From: Propionivibrio sp.
GTDB lineage: Bacteria > Pseudomonadota > Gammaproteobacteria > Burkholderiales > Rhodocyclaceae
Reading direction: 5' to 3'
DNA length: 30,177 nucleotides
Assembly (NCBI GenBank): GCA_003249625.1
Contig: QKII01000114.1
Location: 1-30,177, forward strand
Made by a program: the position numbers and the translations under genes. Positions within the stretch are counted from its first letter, which is position 1. Every line of letters starts with the position of its first letter. The notes under the pieces were generated by a model. That model searched no databases. It had not been told where the DNA came from and saw nothing but the letters and a program-made list of their open reading frames with translations. Positions 17,457 to 24,350 of this stretch are shown here, in pieces.

Positions 17457-17861
17457 TCAGGAAACCGACTTGCCCGGCTTGATTTCTGCCCAGGCCGAGT
17501 GGATTTCGCCCAACAGGTAGATCGCCTCATCGAGCGCCGCGCGGTCGTTTCGCATGTTGGCCCAAAGCAGGCGTCGGACAATATAGTCGTACAAGGCGCT
17601 TAGACGGTCAGCAAGGTCGCCACCCGCCTCGTGATTCAAGCAGGATTTGAGACCATTGTTGACAATGTCGATGGCCTTCGAAATGCTGGTGCCGCGCTGA
17701 GCAATGTCGTTCTGTTCCATGTGTATGCGTGCTTGCGCCATTGCCGCAGCAGCACCCTCGAACAGCAGCAGGATCAGGCTGTGCGCATCGGCCGTCATTA
17801 CCGAACTTTCAAGGCTGACTTTGGCGTAAGCGTTGGCGGGGTTTTGCATCATGCCGAACAT
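17457..17861 (-). CDS. fliS: Flagellin export chaperone FliS
   Basis: A 134-residue helical protein of standard FliS size. Typical segments are ANAYAKVSLESSVMTADAHSLILLLFEGAAAAMAQARIHMEQND and a DLADRLSALYDYIVRRLLWANMRND part, with the conserved LYDY. FliS binds the flagellin C-terminus and prevents premature polymerisation. It lies 18 bases after fliD and two bases before fliT in the fliD-S-T order. Confidence 0.95.
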   Translation of the reverse strand: MFGMMQNPANAYAKVSLESSVMTADAHSLILLLFEGAAAAMAQARIHMEQNDIAQRGTSISKAIDIVNNGLKSCLNHEAGGDLADRLSALYDYIVRRLLWANMRNDRAALDEAIYLLGEIHSAWAEIKPGKSVS

Positions 17862-17879
17862 GGGCGGATATCCTCGTCT

Positions 17880-19244
17880 CTATGAAGAAGAACTATCGCT
17901 TGACCCGGTCAGGGAGGCGAGTTGTTGAGTCAAATACGTACTCGTGTTGTTCAAATTGGACAGGAGTGTGTCGAGAGCCGTAAACCTGGAGCGATAGCGG
18001 GCTTCAATCGTTTCCAACCGGAGTTCCAGCGCCTCTTGGCGTGCTTCAAGCTCCTTGATGATTGTATTCGCGCTATCGGTCGCAATCTTGATTTTTCCTG
18101 AGTAGCCAACCGTTGATTCGAGACTCGAGTTGTAGCTTTCGCCAATTTTGGAGACTAGCGTGGCGACGGCACTGGAGTCAGCCGCCAGCGCACCTTCCAG
18201 CTTTGAACTGTCGAGCGACAGCGAGCCGTCCGTTCCTACCGTAACACCGATATCGGATAGCGTCTGGTAGGCCGATGTTCCACCGGTTGTTGTGCTGTAT
18301 AGCAGATTTCTTACAAGCGTTTGCGAGTCGCGAAGAATCTGGTTGCCTTGTAGGGCGCCTGACGTTCCGGTGGTGGCGTCATAGGCCCCCATCGTGGTCA
18401 TCGTGCTGTTCGCCGCGTTGTAGGCTGTGATGAAGTCATTCAATGCCGAGGTGATGTTCGTCGAATAATCCGCTGCGACGGTCAGGGTGGTAGTCCCTTC
18501 CTTCACCAACTCGATCGTTACTCCATCCAGAACTTCGCTGGCGCTATTGGTGCTGCTGGTGGCGGCAATGCCGTTGATGGTGAACTCAGCATCTTGAGCA
18601 CTGACTTTCTCGGTGAACTGCGTTGCCAATTCGCCGCCGAGGGTGATTTCGTTGTCCAGCCCCTGTTCGCCTGAAAAGATCAACTGTGGGCCATTTGTTC
18701 CATTGACGATGGTCGCAGTAACGCCCATGTTTGCGTTGTTGATGGCATTACGCAGTCCGGTCAGGGAATTGTTGCTGCTGTCGAGCGTGATCATTACTGA
18801 ACGGCTGTTTCCTTCGTCGTCCGGAGTGGCGAAGTCGAAGGTTAGGGTATCGCCCTCACTGCCGACGGTATCGTCCGTCGATGAGAACGTCACCGATTCG
18901 AAACGTTGAGCAACGGCGAGCTGCGTGACATTCAGTGTGTATGTGCCGGCCACAGCGCCAGTCGTCGCGGTAGCGTTGGCAATGGTCGTGTCGGCAGTCG
19001 AGGCGCTGTAACTGGCAAACGTCGTCAGCGCCGTCTTGCCGATCGCTGTTTTCATCGCCGCCGCAGCCGTCTGCAGGGCGGACAGTTTGCTCTTGAGCGT
19101 ACCCAAAGATGAAATCTTCGAGGTGTACGAAGCGACTTTCGTTTGCAGCGCGGTCAGCGGCTGCGCTTCGACAGCCATCAAATTGGTGACGAGCGATTCG
19201 AGATCCAATCCGGATCCCACACCAAGCGACGTGATGGTGGCCAT
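17880..19244 (-). CDS. fliD: Flagellar filament cap protein FliD
   Basis: A 454-residue filament cap. The FliD_N domain covers about residues 1-105 (TSLGVGSGLDLESLVTNLMAVEAQPL, then SYTSKISSLGTLKSKLSALQTA). The FliD_C domain covers the last 200 residues (ILRDSQTLVRNLLYS, YQTLSDIGVTVGTDGSLSLDSSKLEGAL, and the C-terminal coiled coil RLETIEARYRSRFTALDTLLSNLNNTSTYLTQQLASL). The middle is Thr/Ser/Ala-rich and variable. FliD caps the growing filament and can act as an adhesin. The gene is 41 bases after flaG. Confidence 0.96.
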   Translation of the reverse strand: MATITSLGVGSGLDLESLVTNLMAVEAQPLTALQTKVASYTSKISSLGTLKSKLSALQTAAAAMKTAIGKTALTTFASYSASTADTTIANATATTGAVAGTYTLNVTQLAVAQRFESVTFSSTDDTVGSEGDTLTFDFATPDDEGNSRSVMITLDSSNNSLTGLRNAINNANMGVTATIVNGTNGPQLIFSGEQGLDNEITLGGELATQFTEKVSAQDAEFTINGIAATSSTNSASEVLDGVTIELVKEGTTTLTVAADYSTNITSALNDFITAYNAANSTMTTMGAYDATTGTSGALQGNQILRDSQTLVRNLLYSTTTGGTSAYQTLSDIGVTVGTDGSLSLDSSKLEGALAADSSAVATLVSKIGESYNSSLESTVGYSGKIKIATDSANTIIKELEARQEALELRLETIEARYRSRFTALDTLLSNLNNTSTYLTQQLASLTGSSDSSSS

Positions 19245-19285
19245 GATCCACCCCCTTGATTAAGAAGACTCGTAAGTCTAGCAGC

Positions 19286-19678
19286 TCAAGCCTGTTGTTT
19301 GACGAGCAATCCCTTCAGCTGACCGATGGCCTTTGCCAAAGCCAGCATTTCCTCAGACGGGATTTGCTTGATCACCTCTTCCGTTTCCCTATCGATAACC
19401 TTGACAACGGTTGTTCCTGATTCGTCATCGATACTGAATTGCAGCGAGTTGTTGATGGGCTTGATGAATTCATTGACGTCGTTTACAACGTCCGCCAAGC
19501 GCTGTTCCGGACGGCTCTCCGCATCAGAAGATACTTGCGATTCTGTGGCGTTCTTGACGCCCCCTGCTTCGTCTGTACGGATGGCGCTGGGAATGTCGAC
19601 TGAACGATCCGTCACCTCGGTGCCAGATGTCCTGGCGACGAGGTGCGGGATTACGCTGTTGAGGGACTGGATGCTCAT
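19286..19678 (-). CDS. flaG: Flagellar protein FlaG
   Basis: A 130-residue protein. The N-terminal half is variable; the C-terminal half has the FlaG-family pattern LQFSIDDESGTTVVKVIDRETEEVIKQIPSEEMLALAKAI. FlaG affects filament length in several bacteria and is usually found between fliC and fliD, as here. The ATG at 19678 is used because an AGGAG ribosome site lies seven bases upstream; a longer frame of nine extra residues overlaps the stem-loop and is less likely. Confidence 0.93.
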   Translation of the reverse strand: MSIQSLNSVIPHLVARTSGTEVTDRSVDIPSAIRTDEAGGVKNATESQVSSDAESRPEQRLADVVNDVNEFIKPINNSLQFSIDDESGTTVVKVIDRETEEVIKQIPSEEMLALAKAIGQLKGLLVKQQA

Positions 19679-19706
19679 GACGTGACTCCTGTGCCAGATG
19701 GCCAAC

Positions 19707-19736
19707 GGGCGCAGTAACGTTACCGCTACTGCGCCC
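19707..19736 (-). terminator. Stem-loop between fliC and flaG
   Basis: GGGCGCAGTA pairs perfectly with TACTGCGCCC around a ten-base loop, 17 bases past the fliC stop. There is no T-tract on the minus strand, so it may attenuate or protect the abundant fliC message rather than fully end transcription. That would keep flaG-fliD at a lower level. Confidence 0.55.
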
Positions 19737-19753
19737 TATTGCCAAGGGCGGGA

Positions 19754-20572
19754 TTATTGCAGCAGGGTCAGTACGCTGCTGCCCAGCTGATTGGCTTGCG
19801 CAAGCATCGCCGTTCCGGCTTGTTGCAGAATCTGGGCGCGTGCCAAGTTGGCGGTTTCAGATGCGTAGTCGGCATCGAGAATACGACCACGGGCGGCCTG
19901 AATGTTCTCGTTTTGCGACTGCAGCTGAGTTACAACGCCTTCGAAGCGGGATTGCAGAGCGCCCAGTCCGGCACGAGCATCGCTGACCGTGTTCAGCGCG
20001 GTATCGATCGCATCCATCGCGGCGGTGGCGCCGCCTGTGTCGGATACGGCGAGACCGGAGACCAGAGCGGAGAAGTCGCCCGTTACCGTGGTGACTGAAA
20101 TCTGGTTGTCAGTTGACGTTCCTGCACCGATCTGGAAGGACATCGTGCTGTCCGTACCGAGAATCTGTTTGCCGTTGAACGTTGTCGCGGCGGCAATACG
20201 TGCAACTTCGGACTGCAGCGCCTGGAATTCCTGGTCGAGCGACGAGAGGTTGGTGGCATCGTATTGGCCGGACGCTGCCTGGGTGGCAAGTTCGCGCATC
20301 CGTTGCAGGTGGGTGGCCATGACAGCCATGCCGCCTTCGGCCGTTTGTGCCAGCGAGATACCGTCGTTGGCGTTGCGCTCGGCGACGGTCATGCCACGGC
20401 TTTGCGCGGTCATCTTCTCGGCAATGCCCAAGCCGGCCGCGTCATCCTTGGCGCTATTGACACGCAGACCCGAAGACAGGCGCTGCATCGACGTCTTGAG
20501 CGAGCTTTGCGACGTATTCAGGTTACGTTGAGCGTTGAGTGACGCGATATTGGTGTTGATAGTTTGTGCCAT
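19754..20572 (-). CDS. fliC: Flagellin FliC
   Basis: A 272-residue flagellin with both conserved terminal regions: MAQTINTNIASLNAQRNLNTSQSSL and RLSSGLRVNSAKDDAAGLGIAEKM at the N-terminus, and ILDADYASETANLARAQILQQAGTAMLAQANQL with terminal SSVLTLLQ at the C-terminus. The region between is only about 60 residues, so the surface-exposed D2/D3 domains are essentially absent and the filament is a minimal type. An AGGAGA ribosome site precedes the ATG. It has a near-perfect sigma-28 promoter upstream. No other flagellin is in the window. Confidence 0.97.
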   Translation of the reverse strand: MAQTINTNIASLNAQRNLNTSQSSLKTSMQRLSSGLRVNSAKDDAAGLGIAEKMTAQSRGMTVAERNANDGISLAQTAEGGMAVMATHLQRMRELATQAASGQYDATNLSSLDQEFQALQSEVARIAAATTFNGKQILGTDSTMSFQIGAGTSTDNQISVTTVTGDFSALVSGLAVSDTGGATAAMDAIDTALNTVSDARAGLGALQSRFEGVVTQLQSQNENIQAARGRILDADYASETANLARAQILQQAGTAMLAQANQLGSSVLTLLQ

Positions 20573-20694
20573 GATGGTCTCCTGCTGAAATACACTTTTT
20601 GCAAATCCGCCGAAGTTCTTCAGCGGGAGGCTTGTGCCTGTTCCAGACTACTGCTGTTCCAATTTCGGGCCATTCATTGCTGCCCTTGTTGCAG

Positions 20695-20721
20695 TTATCG
20701 ACGTGTGCCAGAAGAACTTTA
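20695..20721 (-). promoter_or_regulatory. Sigma-28 (FliA) promoter of fliC
   Basis: Read on the minus strand, TAAA is followed by exactly 15 bases and then GTCGATAA. The FliA consensus is TAAA-N15-GCCGATAA, so 11 of 12 key bases match. Transcription would start near 20688 and leave a leader of about 115 bases before fliC. Confidence 0.85.
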
Positions 20722-20734
20722 GGGCTGATAAGAA

Positions 20735-20761
20735 AAAAACTGTGTGCGGGGGGGGCGATAA
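20735..20761 (+). promoter_or_regulatory. Candidate sigma-28 promoter of the GT41 gene, with poly-G in the spacer
   Basis: On the plus strand, AAAA (part of an A7 run, 20733-20739) is followed by 15 bases and GGCGATAA. This is three of four and seven of eight matches to the FliA consensus with correct spacing. A G8 run (20748-20755) makes up the end of the spacer and the first two bases of the -10. The site is divergent from the fliC promoter, with only 13 bases between the two -35 elements. An alternative sigma-70-like pair, TTGTCC and AATAAT spaced by 18, occurs at 20772-20801. Confidence 0.45.
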
Positions 20762-20867
20762 CTCTTTTTGCTTGTCCCTACCCGGAAAATAGAAGAATAA
20801 TGTTGTTAGTTATGACACATTGCGGCGCCTAGGCGTTTCAGAGTTCTTTCTTTCGAGGTGTTTATTT

Positions 20868-23285
20868 ATGTCGTCAGGAGTCGCAGCGCCCGGTGGTGAC
20901 AAGGAGAGGGGGGCGCTTGAGGAGGTGCGGGCACTCTTCAACAACGGTGCGCTTCAGGAGGCGGCACAGCGTTTGGAGATTCTCGTTGATGAAGCTCCCG
21001 ATTGCGCCGAAGCGTGGGTGTGGCTTGGGCGTCTGGCGCTTACTTTGCCTGATATTCCTGGGGCGCTTGATTTTTTTGGGCAGGCACATGCGTTGCGGCC
21101 GAACGATCACGAGATTCTCGCCTGGCTCGGAGATGCGCAACGTCGTGGTGGTGACCTTGATGCGGCGCGAGCCAGTCTTCGTCATGCTCACGAACTTGCT
21201 CCGGATGATCTGATTGTTGCCTGCAAGTTGGCTAATTGTGACGTCGATGCGGGCCGTCTCTTCGACGCCACCGAGCTGTTGTCGGAGACGCTTGTTCGCT
21301 TCCCATCCGTTTCCGAGCTATACCTTTTGCGGGGATTGACCCTCCGACAGCTGAGGAAGAACGATGAGGCGGAAAGCGACTTGCGGACGTGTCTGACGCT
21401 TTCGCCGGCAACCGCTACGGCGCTGGCCGTGTTGGCGGATATATGTCGGGAGAAGAACCTGATCGAGCAGGCTGCCGATTTGGTTCAACAAGCCGTGCGG
21501 TTGTCGCCCGATGATTATTATGTGTTACGTGCACAAGGCGACGTTTTTCTGACGCAGAAGGACTGGAAAGATGCGGTTTCGTGTTACGACCGCGTGCTCG
21601 AATCGTCGCCGGACGATGTCGTTGTCTCTCTGAACCGAGCGGTTGCGCTGGTCGAGATGGGCGATGCGCTGGGCACGATCGATGCGTTGGAGAAGTGCCT
21701 GACCGTTGGCGCGTCCGAGCCGTGGGTGTACGAAATGATTGGCCTTGTCTTCGCACACCGCGGGCAGTGGGAAGTCGCTCTGGAGAGTCTGGAAAAGGCC
21801 GTTGAGCATTCGCCGAATAGCGTCAATTCGTGGAATGTGTTGATCGTCGTCTATAACAAGCTGGGGCAGATGGAAAAAGCCGAGGCGGCCGCGAAGCGAG
21901 CATTGGAAATCAACCCCAGTCACGTGCCCGCTCTGGTTAACCTGGGCGGCTGGTATATCGACCAAGGGCGTCATGACGAGGGAGTTGCGTATTTCCAGCG
22001 GGCGCTCGCGGCAGATCCTGTCAATGTGGCCGCACACGCTGGTTTAATGTTCGGAATGTTGTTTTCGAGTCAGGCCTCTGCGCAAGATATTCTTGCGGCA
22101 GGGCGTTATTTCGACCGGAATGTCTGTCAGCCGTTGAACAAGCACTATTCTTTCGGCGATCGAGATCGATCGCCAGAAAGAAAACTGCGTATCGGCTGGG
22201 TTTCTTCGGACTTGCGTGCACACCCGGTCGGGGCGTTCGTCGCACCGTTTTTCTCACACCTCGATCGATCTTGCGTCGAGAACTACGTGTATGACAATTG
22301 GCCAACCGCCGACAACGTAACATTGATGATCCGCCCTCACGCTACGGCCTGGAGGAGTGTGCGGGGGATTGGTGACAATGCATTGGCCGAGCTGATTCGC
22401 GCCGACGAGATCGATGTCCTTGTCGATCTGAACGGCCATACCGCCGGACATCGCCTTGGGGTGTTCGCCCGCAAGCCCGCGCCGATTCAGGTCGAATGGC
22501 TCGGTTATCCAGGAACCTCAGGAATGTCGGCCATCGACTATGTACTGGTGCCCAACGACGAGTGCCTGTTGAAAGGTGATTGGTGTACGGAGACCCCGTG
22601 GGCCCTGCCGAATGCTTACGGCGTTCGCGGAGGAATGCCGGACGTGGCCGTGCGCGAAGGGTTGCCGGCAGAAGAAAACGGCTACTTCACTTTCGCCTGC
22701 ATGAACCGTTACTCGAAGGTCAGTGCGGCGGCACTTGATTTGTGGGCTAGCCTCCTTGAGAAAACAGGTGATTCGAGATTGCTTTTGATTGGCCGGGGAG
22801 GAAAGGACGAGCGGACACTGGCTGAGTTGCGGGCCAGGTTTTCCGCCAAAGGGGTCGATCCTGCGCGATTGATCATTCTTCCTTCCCTTCCCGTGACCGA
22901 GTACTTTGATACCTATAACCGTGCCGACCTGTGCCTTGATCCGTTCCCCTTCAATGGCGGTACGACCGGTTTTGATTCCATCTGGATGGGTGTGCCGTTT
23001 GTTACGCTCAAGGGGGATGTGTTACACGCGCGGGCGGGATCTAATATCCTGAAATACGTCGGGCTTGATGACCTGATTGCGGTGGATAAACAGGAATATG
23101 TCGACAAGGCTGCGGCATTGGCCGGGGATTTGGCTAAATTGCGCCGTTGTCGCGACAATTTGCGTGGGCGCATGCAGGCCAGTCCGCTAATGGATTGTGC
23201 AGGTTTCGCCCGGGGAATAGAGAAGGCATTTCGCCAGATGTGGGAAAAATGGTGCTTACAGAGGGGGCAGAATGAACGAGTATGA
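20868..23285 (+). CDS. TPR + GT41 glycosyltransferase (O-GlcNAc transferase/SPINDLY type)
   Basis: An 805-residue protein. Residues about 15-400 are tandem TPRs of 34 residues (for example AEAWVWLGRLALTLPDIPGALDFFGQAH and VPALVNLGGWYIDQGRHDEGVAYFQRAL). Residues about 440-800 form the GT41 catalytic region: RIGWVSSDLRAHPVGAF with His452 at the place of the human OGT active-site His, DVLVDLNGHTAGHRLGVFARKPAPIQVEWLGYPGTSG, and CMNRYSKVS with Lys617 at the place of the UDP-contacting Lys. DLCLDPFPFNGGTTGFDSIWMGVPFVTL is also typical. The ATG at 20868 follows a GAGGTG ribosome site; an upstream in-frame TTG is rejected. It lies divergent to fliC, so flagellin is the likely acceptor by inference. 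Confidence 0.88.
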   Translation: MSSGVAAPGGDKERGALEEVRALFNNGALQEAAQRLEILVDEAPDCAEAWVWLGRLALTLPDIPGALDFFGQAHALRPNDHEILAWLGDAQRRGGDLDAARASLRHAHELAPDDLIVACKLANCDVDAGRLFDATELLSETLVRFPSVSELYLLRGLTLRQLRKNDEAESDLRTCLTLSPATATALAVLADICREKNLIEQAADLVQQAVRLSPDDYYVLRAQGDVFLTQKDWKDAVSCYDRVLESSPDDVVVSLNRAVALVEMGDALGTIDALEKCLTVGASEPWVYEMIGLVFAHRGQWEVALESLEKAVEHSPNSVNSWNVLIVVYNKLGQMEKAEAAAKRALEINPSHVPALVNLGGWYIDQGRHDEGVAYFQRALAADPVNVAAHAGLMFGMLFSSQASAQDILAAGRYFDRNVCQPLNKHYSFGDRDRSPERKLRIGWVSSDLRAHPVGAFVAPFFSHLDRSCVENYVYDNWPTADNVTLMIRPHATAWRSVRGIGDNALAELIRADEIDVLVDLNGHTAGHRLGVFARKPAPIQVEWLGYPGTSGMSAIDYVLVPNDECLLKGDWCTETPWALPNAYGVRGGMPDVAVREGLPAEENGYFTFACMNRYSKVSAAALDLWASLLEKTGDSRLLLIGRGGKDERTLAELRARFSAKGVDPARLIILPSLPVTEYFDTYNRADLCLDPFPFNGGTTGFDSIWMGVPFVTLKGDVLHARAGSNILKYVGLDDLIAVDKQEYVDKAAALAGDLAKLRRCRDNLRGRMQASPLMDCAGFARGIEKAFRQMWEKWCLQRGQNERV

Positions 23286-24333
23286 AGTGATGGTGGAGGC
23301 GGGGATCTCCTTTCACCAGCGTGGCGAATTCGAGGAGGCGAACTCCTGCTATCAGCGTGCGCTGGCGCTGGAGCCCGATTCCGACAAGACATGGCACCTC
23401 TGTGGCCGATTGGCAATGGACATTGGCTTGCTGGAGGAATCTGAGTCGTTCATCGCGCGGGCGATGGAACTGGCGCCGGAACGCGCCGAATATGCGCTTA
23501 CCATGGGCGCCGTTTTGGCGGCTGAGGGAAAGAACGAAGTGGCGCGTGAGTTCTTCAACAAGGCGCTCGAACTTGATCCGGGGCTCGAGGAGGCCTACGT
23601 TGGCTTGTCAACGACGTATCTCGCGGAGCGTCGTTACGACGAGGCTCGGGCGTTGGCTGAGCCTATGAGTTGCCTCGGCGGCGCGGTGGGCAATCGTGCC
23701 TTGGCGGTCGTTGGCGAGTGCGCTTTTGCGACTGAGGAACTCGCCGGAGTCTTCAAGTGGTGGAAAGCTCACGGTGCCGATTTGAGCGGGGGAATGGTCT
23801 TGCACGTCGGTTGCGGACGGGCCACCTTGTCGAGTCTGCCGGCTGTTTTCCAGAATGGGAACTGGGGAGAGATCCGGCTCGATATCGATCCGGCGGTCAA
23901 GCCGGACATCATTGCCTCGGTTTCGGAAATGTCGCCGGTTCAGAGCGCGAGTGCGCAGGCCGTCTATTCCTGCCACAACATCGAGCACCTGTTTCATCAC
24001 GAGGTGCCGGTGGCGCTGAAAGAGTTTCACAGGGCATTGACGCCCGGCGGTGCGCTAATCATCCGAACGCCGGATTTGCAGTTGGCGTGCCAGATGGTGG
24101 CGCAAGACCGCTTGTACGATACGGTCTACGTCTCTCCGGCCGGACCAATCGCCGCCATCGACATGATTTACAGCTACCGTGGTTTCTTGCTCGACAACAA
24201 CGTATTCATGTTGCACAAGACAGGCTTTACCGCGACAACGCTCAAGGACAAATTGCTCGAAGCGGGCTTCCGCTTCGCTTTTGTACGGCGTCTCGGCGGC
24301 GAACTCTTCGCGGTGGCGTTGAAGGATAAATAG
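23272..24333 (+). CDS. TPR-containing SAM-dependent methyltransferase
   Basis: A 353-residue protein. About residues 1-125 are TPRs (EYEVMVEAGISFHQRGEFEEANSCYQRALALEPD, AEYALTMGAVLAAEGKNEVAREFFNKALELDPG). The rest is a class I methyltransferase: motif I VLHVGCGRATL begins near residue 176, an acidic LDIDPAVKPDI follows, then SCHNIEHLFHHEVPVALKEFHRALTPGGALIIRTPD, as in methyltransferase type 11 proteins. It overlaps the GT41 gene by 14 bases, so the two are coupled and probably act on one substrate, either protein-bound or nucleotide-bound sugar. The acceptor cannot be told from sequence. Confidence 0.8.
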   Translation: MNEYEVMVEAGISFHQRGEFEEANSCYQRALALEPDSDKTWHLCGRLAMDIGLLEESESFIARAMELAPERAEYALTMGAVLAAEGKNEVAREFFNKALELDPGLEEAYVGLSTTYLAERRYDEARALAEPMSCLGGAVGNRALAVVGECAFATEELAGVFKWWKAHGADLSGGMVLHVGCGRATLSSLPAVFQNGNWGEIRLDIDPAVKPDIIASVSEMSPVQSASAQAVYSCHNIEHLFHHEVPVALKEFHRALTPGGALIIRTPDLQLACQMVAQDRLYDTVYVSPAGPIAAIDMIYSYRGFLLDNNVFMLHKTGFTATTLKDKLLEAGFRFAFVRRLGGELFAVALKDK

Positions 24334-24350
24334 TCAGTCGCCAGGCGACG

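Noticed and set aside
20772..20801. Sigma-70-like TTGTCC-N18-AATAAT before the TPR-GT41 gene.
   Set aside because: Plausible but in an AT-rich leader where such matches arise easily; kept only as an alternative to the sigma-28 site.
24337..24349. Palindrome GTCGCC-A-GGCGAC between the convergent methyltransferase and GT92 genes.
   Set aside because: The loop would leave only four base pairs and there is no T-tract, so it is too weak to call a terminator.
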